Source: a virus. Taken from it: a stretch of 25,050 nucleotides of DNA. The DNA is taken from positions 1 through 25,050 of the IMG/VR virus record IMGVR_UViG_3300028559_002412. One strand, written 5' to 3'. A model generated the notes under the pieces. That model was not told the DNA's origin and ran no database searches. It saw only the letters and a list, made by a program, of their open reading frames with translations. The position numbers and the translations under genes were made by a program. Shown piece by piece: positions 8,323-15,932 of the stretch. How positions within the stretch are numbered: position 1 is the first letter of the stretch; each line of letters starts with the position of its first letter.

Positions 8323-9154
8323 TTTTAATTATTATTTTTTTTAAAAAATCAACTATCCGGTTATCATCCATATAGAAATTTTCTTTATTATCAATCAAAT
8401 ATGGCTCATTATATACCTTTTCATATAATTCATCATTCTGATCCAACTCTATTATTCTTTTTATAACATCATCATCATTTTTATATTTATGCCAGTTAAT
8501 AAATGAATCCTCATTAAACTCTTCAACACAAGATTCACTTCCCCAATAAATTGGCACACATCCACCCATCATTCCTTCTAAAAGTTTTTCAGTCAGATAA
8601 CCATTTTCTGAAAAGTTTTCAAAACACATACAAAATTTGTAATCTTTTAACCACTCAAGTTTGTCCTCTACTCTATATCCAATATTGTTAAAGGCCATTC
8701 CTCCAGAATCAACTTTTTTATAATTAGTGAGTTTAGAAAAGAATTCATTTCTTTTTGGTGCATTTGAATTACTATGAATAAAAGCACAGAATTTATTTCT
8801 ATTGGTATTTAATTTTTTATCAAAAAAATATTGTTTTTCTTCTGGTTTAGCATTTCCCCAATGTAACTGATATATAGGTAATCTTAAAATTCTTTCATCA
8901 TCAGAAAATTCAAATCCCATAAAATAATCACATATATTAAAGTCAGGTTTTATATTCTCACCAGTGTACATTATTCTTGTTTTATGTGACCAGTTATCCA
9001 TTTGCCTACCAAAGACAGAACCGATAATTATATCAGGATTATTATCATCCAATATTATATTATATCCAGTTTTTAATAACATTTTATATGGATAAAATGT
9101 TTGAGGTTGAAATCCACCCCAAAAATCCATAAACTTAACTCTTATATCTTTCAT
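8309..9154 (-). CDS. GT10-family alpha-1,3/4-fucosyltransferase-like protein
   Basis: 281 residues. The diagnostic GT10 region is intact: FCMCFENFSENGYLTEKL followed by EGMMGGCVPIYWGSE, corresponding to the family consensus FxFENS-x-DYVTEK and AGxVPVV-x-G that binds GDP-fucose. The N-terminal half has NPDIIIGSVFG and RIMYTGENIKPDFN, the latter like the xTGExxxP motif of bacterial GT10 enzymes. Length fits a compact bacterial or viral member, with no heptad repeats at the C-terminus. It overlaps the GT6 gene by 4 bases (ATGA), which implies coupled translation. The likely product is a fucosylated branch on the glycan made by this operon. Confidence 0.88.
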   Translation of the reverse strand: MKDIRVKFMDFWGGFQPQTFYPYKMLLKTGYNIILDDNNPDIIIGSVFGRQMDNWSHKTRIMYTGENIKPDFNICDYFMGFEFSDDERILRLPIYQLHWGNAKPEEKQYFFDKKLNTNRNKFCAFIHSNSNAPKRNEFFSKLTNYKKVDSGGMAFNNIGYRVEDKLEWLKDYKFCMCFENFSENGYLTEKLLEGMMGGCVPIYWGSESCVEEFNEDSFINWHKYKNDDDVIKRIIELDQNDELYEKVYNEPYLIDNKENFYMDDNRIVDFLKKIIIKNVSK

Positions 9155-9840
9155 GAACGTATCTCATTATCATTTTTTAGAACCTGAACAACCCTAGGTA
9201 TCCAGTGCTTAACTGATGTACAATAAGGAGATTGTTTATTATAACAATATTCAGGAGGTAATATCTTAGTACAGTAAAGTATGAAAAATTTATTTGAATG
9301 ACTCTCATCGTGCCATTTAGCGATAACTCCTCTTGAATAATCTATATCTATTTGATTAGATATAAATTGAAACATATTAATAATACAAGATTTAGATCCT
9401 CCAAAAAAAGCACCAGCCATATATTGAAAATTAACTTGATCTGGTATATATGCTAATGATTTTTTATCATTTTCAGGTGTTCCTCGATTACCAATAAACC
9501 AAGGATGCGCCACGCAAACAACATCATCAAATATTTCATCACCAACAGTATTTTCAAATATCATATCACTATCAACATAGTAGATATAATCTAAATCCTC
9601 AAATTTATCCGAGTTATTAATAAAATGTTTATATCTCAATAAGGTTGGAAAAGGCCAAGGTTTGTGTTCAATAACAGTTTGTATAATTTCTCTTTTAGAA
9701 CTAATATCTTGAATCTCATCAACAAATAAGAAGTATTTAACACTATGTCCATTACAAAAGAATTTATCAGCGGATTTTATTAGATCATTTAAAAATACTT
9801 TATATTTCCCAGTAGCAATTACTAATAATCCTATATTCAT
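9151..9840 (-). CDS. GT6-family glycosyltransferase (ABO / alpha-1,3-galactosyltransferase family)
   Basis: 229 residues covering the whole GT6 catalytic domain without a membrane anchor. Motifs in order: IGLLVIATGKY, KPWPFPTLLRYKHF (donor pocket), YIYYVDSDMIF with the DxD as Asp90-Ser-Asp92, AHPWFIG, FQYMAGAFFGG, WHDESHSNKFF (the HDESHLNKYF acceptor/catalytic motif) and PPEYCYN. GT6 enzymes add alpha-1,3-linked Gal or GalNAc, classically to an alpha-1,2-fucosylated galactose. It is the first gene of the glycan operon, with the AT-rich leader and two palindromes just upstream. From memory, bacterial GT6 proteins mostly carry NxN in place of DxD, whereas vertebrate and one cyanophage protein keep DxD, so this copy looks more like the latter. 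Confidence 0.92.
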   Translation of the reverse strand: MNIGLLVIATGKYKVFLNDLIKSADKFFCNGHSVKYFLFVDEIQDISSKREIIQTVIEHKPWPFPTLLRYKHFINNSDKFEDLDYIYYVDSDMIFENTVGDEIFDDVVCVAHPWFIGNRGTPENDKKSLAYIPDQVNFQYMAGAFFGGSKSCIINMFQFISNQIDIDYSRGVIAKWHDESHSNKFFILYCTKILPPEYCYNKQSPYCTSVKHWIPRVVQVLKNDNEIRS

Positions 9841-9854
9841 TATTTTTATTTATT

Positions 9855-9887
9855 TTATCTGATAATGTAAATCTATTATCTGATAAT
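9855..9887. promoter_or_regulatory. Tandem palindromic sites, possible operator of the glycan operon
   Basis: Two copies of TTATCTGATAA (9855-9865 and 9876-9886; the second extends to ATTATCTGATAAT, 9875-9887). Each is an inverted repeat around one central base and the two centres are 21 bp apart, about two helical turns, so a dimeric regulator could bind both on one face of the DNA. They lie 15-47 bases upstream of the first gene (GT6). No clear promoter consensus is visible beside them. Confidence 0.5.
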
Positions 9888-9930
9888 TATAGTATTTTTT
9901 AATTTATTGTTTTTAACTCTACTAAATAAA

Positions 9931-9960
9931 AAAACCCACTCAAATTTTTGAGTGGGTTTT
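9931..9960. terminator. Strong intrinsic terminator (works in both directions)
   Basis: A perfect 13-bp stem (AAAACCCACTCAA with its complement) around a 4-base loop, flanked by an A-run on the left and a T-run on the right. On the minus strand it ends transcription coming from the nuclease gene at 9965 and so insulates the glycan operon. Confidence 0.9.
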
Positions 9961-9964
9961 TGTT

Positions 9965-10729
9965 TTAATCATCTTTAGGTTTCTTCTTAGAAGATTTTTT
10001 ACCTTCTGTTGGTTCTGAAACAACAGATTTGTCTCCTTCTTTATCGTAGTCAATGATCAAAGTTGATCCTTCTTTTGGTGACTTCTCAATTATAAACTCA
10101 GTTACAATATTCTCAATTTCATCTTTTTTTTGTAAATAATTTAAACGCAAAAGTTTTATTTCATTTACTTCACACCACTCATTTTTTATATTATCTCTAA
10201 TTTTTAATTTTTTAAATTCTTCGTCACCTCCAAAAAACTCACAAGATTCAAAGTGTTGTTTTCCATCAAACTCAATACAACAATTATATTTTGGTAAATA
10301 AAAATCAAATCGTAATCTCGATGAAGATATACAATCTTTTAGAGATTTGTTAAAAAGATATTTTATATTTTTTGATTCTAAAATATGCGATATCATTAGT
10401 TCACCCCATGACATTTTACTTTTAGTTTCTATTCCTAAAAAATCAAACCAATCTATCCAACCTTTATCCCTGTATAATTTTTCCGGTCTTTTAGTCATTC
10501 CTTTCGGTAGGTCTATCCATTTAATTTCATACCATTGTTTTTGTAATTTAAAATTTAAACTTCTAGCGTAGTCTCTAGCGAATTCAAAAGAAACTAAATC
10601 AATTATTTGTTCGATATCATTATCAGTATCCAAAAATTCAATCCATCCTTCCCACTCTTCTTTATAGATAGTAGATGGACTATATGGAATTCGTATATCA
10701 TCTTTAATGATATCTTTAATTCTTTTAAT
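9965..10729 (-). pseudogene. C-terminal part of an IS-interrupted PD-(D/E)XK-type nuclease gene
   Basis: The reading frame is open from the IS boundary (10729) to the TAA at 9965, about 254 codons. It holds two repeats of a short DNA-binding-like motif (IPYSPSTIYKEEWEGWIEFL, and RPEKLYRDKGWIDWFDFLG), then a nuclease domain: LRFDFYLPKYNCCIEFDGKQ, in which Asp, Glu-x-Asp and Lys are placed as in Vsr/DUF559-like PD-(D/E)XK enzymes. A low-complexity Lys/Ser/Asp tail follows. The N-terminal repeat lies beyond the transposon at 12523-12834. Joining both parts gives one continuous frame. A TTG at 10633 could act as a start, but the homology runs upstream of it, so this is a gene remnant, not a complete gene. 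Function before disruption: probably a phage homing or DNA-repair-type endonuclease. Confidence 0.8.
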
Positions 10730-10734
10730 GAACT

Positions 10735-10759
10735 ACACATTAGCTAAAGACTAATGTGT
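10735..10759 (-). repeat. Right-end IS hairpin / probable 3' part of the TnpB guide RNA scaffold
   Basis: A perfect 9-bp stem (ACACATTAG and its complement) with the 7-base loop CTAAAGA. The tnpB stop codon TAG (10751-10753) lies inside the stem. In IS200/IS605 elements the right end is the 3' end of the omega RNA, and the guide is the host DNA just beyond the border. Here that would begin (AT)TAAAAGAATTAAAG on the minus strand, that is, the interrupted nuclease gene. The start of the omega RNA inside tnpB cannot be fixed by eye. Confidence 0.7.
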
Positions 10760-11932
10760 TTCAGGTTTCATAGACTCATCTAACGACAACGCCTCCACCT
10801 GTTTTTGTTTTATATCCGACTCAATCCCTGAACCAGATAGTATTTTTAAACCTTGTTTTAATATGTTTTTACTTGCATTAAAATCTCTATCATGTTTTTC
10901 ACCACAAGATTCACAATTCCATTCTCTTATTGAAAGAGTTAAATCCTGATTTATCCACCCACAATTTGAACACATTTTGCTCGAAGGAAAGAATCTATCA
11001 ATTTTAACAAATTGTTTATCATTCCAATTGGCTTTATATTCTAACATAGAATAGAATGAACCTAAACTAACATCAGACATTGCTTGTGCTAACTTATGGT
11101 TTTTCATGATATTTTTTACGGCTAAATCCTCCACTGATATAATGTCGTGGCTTTTGACAATTTCAGTCGAAACTTTATGTAAATAATCTTTTCTTGCATT
11201 AGTTATTTTTTCATGAACAACCGCAAGTTTTTGTTTTTGTTTATTTCTCGATGAACTACCTTTTTGTTTTTTAGATAGTTGTCGTTGTTCATATTTTAAT
11301 TTTTTTAAACTATTCTTTAAACTTCTAATATTTTCATATATAGTTCCATCACTTAATATAGCTAAATCTTTAATACCAGTATCTATACCAACTTCACTAC
11401 CAGTTTTTTCAAAAGGTTTATGATTTACTTCACAGGCAATAGAAACATAATATTTACCTGTTGTTGATTTAGATATGGTAGCAAACAATATTTCACCATT
11501 AGTTTCTCTGTGTAAATTGATTTTAATACCACTTTTGAATTTAGGTAAAATTAATTCATTATTTTCTAATTTAACAAATTGAGGTATTTTAAATGATTGT
11601 TTATCATATTTTGATTTAAATTTTGGAAATTTAGATTGTTTTCTAAAAAATTTACCATAAGCTGTATCAAGATTTCTTAAAGATGATTGAAGTGATTGGC
11701 TATTAATTTCTTTTAACCAATTAAAGTTTTCATCTTTCTTAAATTGAGTTAAATCGTTAGCATTATCATAGTAATTAAGCGATTTTTTATCTTCTCCAAG
11801 ATAACTTTCTTTTCTCTTGTTTAGATAATGATTGAAAACAAATCTACAAGCACCAAAGTGTTTAGACATCAGTATTTCTTGTTCTTTATTTGGATATATT
11901 CTAAACTTAAATGACTTAAATATTGTTTTCAT
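10751..11932 (-). CDS. tnpB: TnpB, RNA-guided RuvC-like nuclease of an IS200/IS605 element
   Basis: 393 residues, normal length for TnpB. The N-terminal FKFRIYPNKEQE, FGACRFVFNHYL and NSQSLQSSLRNLDTAYGKFF segments form the helix-turn-helix/wedge part. RuvC residues are present: Asp184 in VGIDTG, Glu268 in ISVEDL, and Asp350 in DRDFNAS. The zinc ribbon has Cys321/Cys324 and Cys340/Cys343. All catalytic and zinc residues are intact, so the protein is probably active. It is divergent from tnpA, with 103 bases between the starts, and its 3' end runs into the right-end hairpin. Known role of the family: omega-RNA-guided DNA cutting that helps keep or spread the element. Confidence 0.95.
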   Translation of the reverse strand: MKTIFKSFKFRIYPNKEQEILMSKHFGACRFVFNHYLNKRKESYLGEDKKSLNYYDNANDLTQFKKDENFNWLKEINSQSLQSSLRNLDTAYGKFFRKQSKFPKFKSKYDKQSFKIPQFVKLENNELILPKFKSGIKINLHRETNGEILFATISKSTTGKYYVSIACEVNHKPFEKTGSEVGIDTGIKDLAILSDGTIYENIRSLKNSLKKLKYEQRQLSKKQKGSSSRNKQKQKLAVVHEKITNARKDYLHKVSTEIVKSHDIISVEDLAVKNIMKNHKLAQAMSDVSLGSFYSMLEYKANWNDKQFVKIDRFFPSSKMCSNCGWINQDLTLSIREWNCESCGEKHDRDFNASKNILKQGLKILSGSGIESDIKQKQVEALSLDESMKPETH

Positions 11933-12035
11933 ATAATATATATATTAAACTTTAAAAGTCATTTTTTACATTTTTTAATTTTTTTGTAAATATTTCCATT
12001 CATTTTGAAAAACATTCACAAAAAAATTAAAAGTT

Positions 12036-12449
12036 ATGTCTAAAAATTCCAATTACAATTCAACAAATCGTTCAAAACATTATTTAAAGTGTCATTTAAT
12101 CTTTGTATGTAAATACAGAAAGAAATTACTTGTTGGTCAATTAAAAGATGATATTAAACAATTATTTTTATCTATTGCTTCCAAATCAGATTTTGAAATA
12201 GAAGTTATGGAATCTGATATAGACCATATACATTTCCTTATCCGTTATATTCCAAGATTATCTATAACATCAATTGTTAGAAAGTTAAAACAAGAATCTA
12301 CCTACCATATATGGCGTTCAGTTCATAGAAATTATTTATACACACAATTTTGGGTTGAAAAAACTTTTTGGTCAGATGGTTATTTTGTTTGTTCAATTGG
12401 AGAAGCCAATCCAAATACCATTAAACAATACATTTTAACACAAGGTTAG
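12036..12449 (+). CDS. tnpA: TnpA, Y1 (HUH) transposase of an IS200/IS605 element
   Basis: 137 residues, the full size of the family. KCHLIFVCKYRKKLL is the conserved first strand. DHIHFLIRY carries the HUH metal ligands His64 and His66. The nucleophile is Tyr132 in TIKQYILTQG. It catalyses single-strand excision and insertion guided by the end hairpins. The only TAG stop of note here ends this gene at 12447-12449. The start is placed at 12036 because the first conserved segment (NRSKHYLKCH) follows directly. All key residues are present, which suggests that the element is young or still mobile. Confidence 0.95.
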   Translation: MSKNSNYNSTNRSKHYLKCHLIFVCKYRKKLLVGQLKDDIKQLFLSIASKSDFEIEVMESDIDHIHFLIRYIPRLSITSIVRKLKQESTYHIWRSVHRNYLYTQFWVEKTFWSDGYFVCSIGEANPNTIKQYILTQG

Positions 12450-12479
12450 AAGGTTAAAATTGTTTTTTGTCAAATTCAT

Positions 12480-12502
12480 CACAGAAGCTAAAGACTTCTG
12501 TG
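12480..12502 (-). repeat. Left-end IS hairpin (TnpA recognition site)
   Basis: A perfect 8-bp stem (CACAGAAG and its complement) with loop CTAAAGA, identical in loop to the hairpin at 10735-10759 and on the same strand, as expected for the two end structures bound by a TnpA dimer. It ends 20 bases from the inferred left border. Confidence 0.8.
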
Positions 12503-12522
12503 TTTTCTTTGACAGGTCATAT

Positions 12523-12834
12523 AAAATTATCTTTACTTGTAAAATTATACTTCTTTATTATTTCTTTACATTCACCATAATTATAATAAGTACCATTATA
12601 ATTTTTTTTATAAATTTCATCTCTTAAAAACATAGACCACCCTTCCCAAATACTTTTATCATAAAAAGTTGATGGGTTATATGGAATATTTTTATCATCT
12701 ACTAAGTAATTTTTTGAAACATGAGTTATATATTGTTCCTTAGTAAAAATATTATTTATCCTTACATATTCCTTCAATTCATCATAGGATAAGTACTTAG
12801 ATTTATCTCTTTCTGCCTTTCTCTTAACCAACAT
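12523..12834 (-). pseudogene. N-terminal part of the IS-interrupted nuclease gene
   Basis: 104 codons from ATG 12834 (preceded by AAAAGGAT, one of the few Shine-Dalgarno-like sites in the window) to the IS border. Two bases of the element add a TGA at once. It holds one repeat of the motif found twice in the downstream piece (IPYNPSTFYDKSIWEGWSMFL, here interrupted at residue 21) and the first half of the next one (YGECKEIIKKYNFTSKDNFI). That half-repeat continues directly in the fragment at 10729 (KRIKDIIKDDIRIPYSP), which aligns with repeat 1 without a gap. The joined gene has 1077 bases (358 residues), in frame. Confidence 0.85.
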
Positions 12835-12880
12835 ATCCTTTTATATTTTTATTTTATATATTAAAATACACATCGGTCAT

Positions 12881-12914
12881 AAAAAAAGAGAGATTATTCA
12901 TCTCTCTTTTTTTT
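12881..12914 (-). terminator. Intrinsic terminator overlapping the clpC-like stop codon
   Basis: Stem AGAGAGAT/ATCTCTCT with a 5-base loop and flanking A- and T-runs. On the minus strand the last Lys/Arg/Asp codons of the Clp gene form the 5' arm, its TAA lies in the loop, and a T-run follows. Confidence 0.85.
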
Positions 12915-15011
12915 TGGTTTAGAAGCCTTCTCAATGTCTTGATCTTTTATTGTAATAATAGTATCGTCTTTTTCAGAGTCGTAAGAAATTTGAAATATAG
13001 AACCAGATGGTGGTGTTTCTAAAAGAGTTTCTGTAAGTGGATCTTCAATCCATTTTTGAATGGCTCTCTTCATAGGTCTAGCACCATATTGTTTATCATA
13101 ACCAACCTCCATAAGTTTTTCAACAATTGTATCGTCAGTTTCAGATGTATATCCTAAATCTATAAGACGATTCAAACAATTATCAAGCTCTAGTTTTAGA
13201 ATTTTTCTTATGTCTTCTTTTGTCAAGTCGTTGAAATAAATAATCTCATCAACTCTATTTATGAACTCGGGAGCAAACTTTTTCTTCAATTCTTTCTCTA
13301 AAGTCGATTTAATGTTTTCATCCTTATTTTCTAATTTGTGCTTTGTTGAGAACCCAACGCCATCACCAAATTCTTTAACGACACGAGTCCCAACATTTGT
13401 TGTCATTAAAATAACACAGTTTTTGAAACTTACTTTTCTTCCGTGTGAATCCGTCATATGACCATCATCAAAAGCTTGTAAGAAAATGTTATAAACATCA
13501 CTATGAGCCTTTTCGATTTCATCCATCAAGAATACACAATTTGGCTTTCTTCTGATTTTATCGAGCAAATTTGAGTCTTCGTAACCAACATAACCACTCG
13601 GACTACCGATTATGCGATTCACTGCAATTTTCTCCATATACTCAGACATATCGACTCTAATCATAGCGTCCTCTGAGTCAAATAAATACTTAGCGAGCTG
13701 TTTAGCTAAAAATGTTTTTCCTTGACCAGAATTTCCAACTAACATAGCAACAAGTGTCGGTTTATTGGGATCTTTCATTCCAACACGACCTCTTTGGATG
13801 GCTTTAACAACTTTCTTAACAGCGTCATCTTGACCGATTACACGACCTGCTAGAGTATCATACATTTGAGATAATTTCTTATTCTCATTTTGAGAAACCT
13901 TTTGAAGAGGAATCCCTGTCATCATTGACACAACTTCGGCAACATTTTCTTCTGAAACTGTTTGTTTATTCTCTTTAGAATCTTCATCCCATTTTTTACG
14001 AGCTTCTTCTAATTGTCTTTGAAGTTGTTTTTCAACGTCTCGCAGTTTAGCTGCTTCTTCATATCTTTGACCTTTAACAACTTCTGTCTTTTTGTCTTTG
14101 ATATCTTGTAGTTTTTGTTCAACATCTGTAATTTCCTTAGGAACTACAATATTTGAAATATGTACTCTAGATCCTGCTTCATCAAGTGCGTCAATTGCTT
14201 TGTCTGGTAGAAATCGTTCTGACATATAACGATTTGTTAATTCAACACATGCTTTAATAGCATCTTCTGTATAATGAACATTATGATGTGCTTCATATTT
14301 ATCTTTGATATTTCCAAGTATTTCAATTGTTTCATCAGCAGTTGCTGGTTCAACCATAACTTTTTGGAAACGTCTTTCAAGAGCTCCATCTTTTTCAATA
14401 TGTTTACGATATTCATCGATTGTAGTTGCTCCGATGATTTGAATTTCTCCACGAGCAAGAGCTGGTTTAAACATATTAGATGCATCTAGTGATCCAGAAG
14501 CACCACCAGCACCAATCATAGTGTGAATTTCATCAATGAAGAGAATAACATCTGGGTTTTTTTCTAATTCACCCATAAGTGCTTTAATTCTTTCCTCAAA
14601 TTGACCACGGTATTTAGTACCAGCAACCATAGATGCTAAGTCAAGTGTAACAACTCTTTTATTAAAGAGAACTCTTGAGCATTTTCTTTGAACAATTTTT
14701 AGTGCAAGACCTTCAGCAATTGCTGATTTACCTACACCTGGTTCTCCAATAAGAATAGGATTGTTTTTCTTACGTCTTGATAGAATTTGAGAAACTCTTT
14801 CAATTTCTTTTAAACGACCAACAATTGGATCGAGTTTTCCTTCTTCGGCTTGTTTAGTCAAGTCACGACTATAAGAGTCTAGTATAGGTGTTTTAGAAGA
14901 TCCTTGGTTCTTCTTTTGTTTGAAAGTATCATCCAAATCATCTTCATCGTCACTTAGAGCATTTTTGATGTCTAAGTCTTTGTAGTTTTTGTCTTGTGTC
15001 TCTTTTTTCAT
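12894..15011 (-). CDS. ClpC-like AAA+ unfoldase lacking the N-terminal Clp_N domain
   Basis: 705 residues. NBD1: Walker [10 protein letters not shown] (89-97), Walker B ILFIDE (156-161), arginine finger pair in LERRF (213-214). A UVR motif ([17 protein letters not shown], about 314-330) sits in the short middle region, as in ClpC, and there is no long ClpB coiled coil. NBD2: Walker A is GNSGQGKT (426-433) instead of the usual GPTGVGKT, Walker B VFLMDE (493-498). FGDGVGF (about 548-554) matches the ClpP-docking loop of Bacteroidota ClpC. The first 40 residues are acidic and low in complexity and replace the adaptor-binding Clp_N repeats, so substrate choice must differ from the host enzyme. 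No ClpP is in the window; it may use host ClpP. A TATAAATA box (15029-15036) lies 18 bases upstream of the start. Confidence 0.92.
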   Translation of the reverse strand: MKKETQDKNYKDLDIKNALSDDEDDLDDTFKQKKNQGSSKTPILDSYSRDLTKQAEEGKLDPIVGRLKEIERVSQILSRRKKNNPILIGEPGVGKSAIAEGLALKIVQRKCSRVLFNKRVVTLDLASMVAGTKYRGQFEERIKALMGELEKNPDVILFIDEIHTMIGAGGASGSLDASNMFKPALARGEIQIIGATTIDEYRKHIEKDGALERRFQKVMVEPATADETIEILGNIKDKYEAHHNVHYTEDAIKACVELTNRYMSERFLPDKAIDALDEAGSRVHISNIVVPKEITDVEQKLQDIKDKKTEVVKGQRYEEAAKLRDVEKQLQRQLEEARKKWDEDSKENKQTVSEENVAEVVSMMTGIPLQKVSQNENKKLSQMYDTLAGRVIGQDDAVKKVVKAIQRGRVGMKDPNKPTLVAMLVGNSGQGKTFLAKQLAKYLFDSEDAMIRVDMSEYMEKIAVNRIIGSPSGYVGYEDSNLLDKIRRKPNCVFLMDEIEKAHSDVYNIFLQAFDDGHMTDSHGRKVSFKNCVILMTTNVGTRVVKEFGDGVGFSTKHKLENKDENIKSTLEKELKKKFAPEFINRVDEIIYFNDLTKEDIRKILKLELDNCLNRLIDLGYTSETDDTIVEKLMEVGYDKQYGARPMKRAIQKWIEDPLTETLLETPPSGSIFQISYDSEKDDTIITIKDQDIEKASKPKKKRDE

Positions 15012-15028
15012 ATTAATTATATATTGTC

Positions 15029-15036
15029 TATTTATA
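15029..15036 (-). promoter_or_regulatory. TATAAATA box upstream of the clpC-like gene (possible T4-type late promoter)
   Basis: On the minus strand TATAAATA lies 18 bases before the ATG at 15011. It equals the T4 late-promoter core. In DNA this AT-rich such a match can arise by chance, and I do not see it at most other starts, so support is weak. Confidence 0.25.
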
Positions 15037-15050
15037 TTGTATTTTATATC

Positions 15051-15389
15051 TTAGTTAGTATCAAAAGTTTTAGAGAATATCTCGTTTATAGCTTCTTCTC
15101 TTCTCATTGAAGGTTCGGTTGTGTTTAGAACTTGACAATGAAATGAAACATTCAACTTTTTATTTCTAAAATCAATATCTAGGGTTTTTATTCTTGTTCC
15201 TTCTGCTACGAATTTTGAGGAAATTATTGTGAATCTATTATTAGTCTCATGTAATTTTACAAAGAAGTTCTCATAATGAGGATAATTACTTAAGTCAAAA
15301 TTTAAATGAATACTAGCATGTGATCCAAATGATAGTTGAACACCACCATCTGAACAATTAAATATCTCATTATTTATTTTTATTTGCAT
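15051..15389 (-). CDS. Hypothetical protein, probably beta-rich
   Basis: 112 residues, not recognised. The sequence alternates short hydrophobic strands (MQIKINNEIFNC, VQLSFGSHASIHLNF, RFTIISSKFV, KKLNVSFHCQVL) and looks like a small beta-sandwich, followed by a C-terminal helix (RREEAINEIFSKTF). No signal peptide or membrane segment. It lies 12 bases after the next gene upstream and 39 bases before the Clp gene, so co-transcription is likely. A structural or virion role is possible but not shown. Confidence 0.65.
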   Translation of the reverse strand: MQIKINNEIFNCSDGGVQLSFGSHASIHLNFDLSNYPHYENFFVKLHETNNRFTIISSKFVAEGTRIKTLDIDFRNKKLNVSFHCQVLNTTEPSMRREEAINEIFSKTFDTN

Positions 15390-15401
15390 ATTGTATCAAA
15401 T

Positions 15402-15929
15402 TTATGCTAATCTGAAATTTTGAAGGAAATTCCTTAATTCTAAGTTTTTCCAGCCACCGATGGATTGAACCCACAAAGTCCATTCTTGTTTTTCTGAATC
15501 ATCAACAAACTGAGGATTATTTAGATCCGATTGCCTTTTGATTTTAAATTCGAAATGGGGATATTTTTCTTTATTGAAAATTCGCTCATCTACAATAAAT
15601 ACAACTGATGTTAACTGGTCACCTAGATCCGGCTCATTAAAACCAACATTAAATATTCCAATTTTATCTAAAGTTTCTTTATGATTATTTAAAGATCCGG
15701 AATAAATACCATCAACAATTTTATTATTTGTGGTTCCTCCGTTTAGGATTATAAAAGTTTTCCAATTATCAGCCCAATCGTTGTATTGTGTATTTAGTGA
15801 TTGATTATGTTCTCCAAGATACTTCATATTTTGACCATAATCAACTACGGCATGTCCGAATTGAATTCCTTGCTGAATCGGTGAAATATTATAAGGTACC
15901 ATTCCATACATTCTAAGTTCTAAACTCAT
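15402..15929 (-). CDS. Hypothetical protein with faint resemblance to peptidyl-tRNA hydrolase 2
   Basis: 175 residues. The segment SPIQQGIQFGHAVVDYG near residue 16 resembles the helix of PTH2-type proteins (GKIAAQ-x-AHA), WKTFIILNGG looks like the next strand, and NEPDLGDQLTSVVFIVD recalls the DAGRT...T-x-LAI strand at the end of that fold. The match is by pattern only and several PTH2 residues are absent, so I keep the function open. The C-terminus (WTLWVQSIGGWKNLELRNF) is rich in Trp. It lies 3 bases after the CYTH gene and seems part of the same transcript. Confidence 0.7.
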   Translation of the reverse strand: MSLELRMYGMVPYNISPIQQGIQFGHAVVDYGQNMKYLGEHNQSLNTQYNDWADNWKTFIILNGGTTNNKIVDGIYSGSLNNHKETLDKIGIFNVGFNEPDLGDQLTSVVFIVDERIFNKEKYPHFEFKIKRQSDLNNPQFVDDSEKQEWTLWVQSIGGWKNLELRNFLQNFRLA

Positions 15930-15932
15930 TTT

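Larger units (their letters stand above)
10730..12522 (-). mobile_element. IS200/IS605-family insertion sequence (TnpA + TnpB)
   Basis: A 1793-bp element with a Y1 transposase (TnpA) and an RNA-guided nuclease (TnpB) transcribed outwards from the centre, as in IS605. Both ends carry a subterminal hairpin with the same loop CTAAAGA (10735-10759 and 12480-12502). The borders were set by rejoining the interrupted gene: any cut within a 2-base AT shared by both junctions restores the frame. There is no target-site duplication, as expected for single-strand Y1 transposition. With the minus strand as top strand, the left end (tnpA side) lies at 12522 and the insertion follows a T-rich target (ATTTT, TTTTA or TTTAT depending on the exact cut). 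Confidence 0.88.

Noticed and set aside
10631-10633. Complete nuclease gene starting at TTG 10633
   Set aside because: The frame and the repeat homology continue upstream to the IS border, and the missing N-terminus is found on the other side of the element.
13261-14489. Small ORFs on either strand inside the Clp gene
   Set aside because: They lie in other frames of a firmly identified gene and have no recognisable product.
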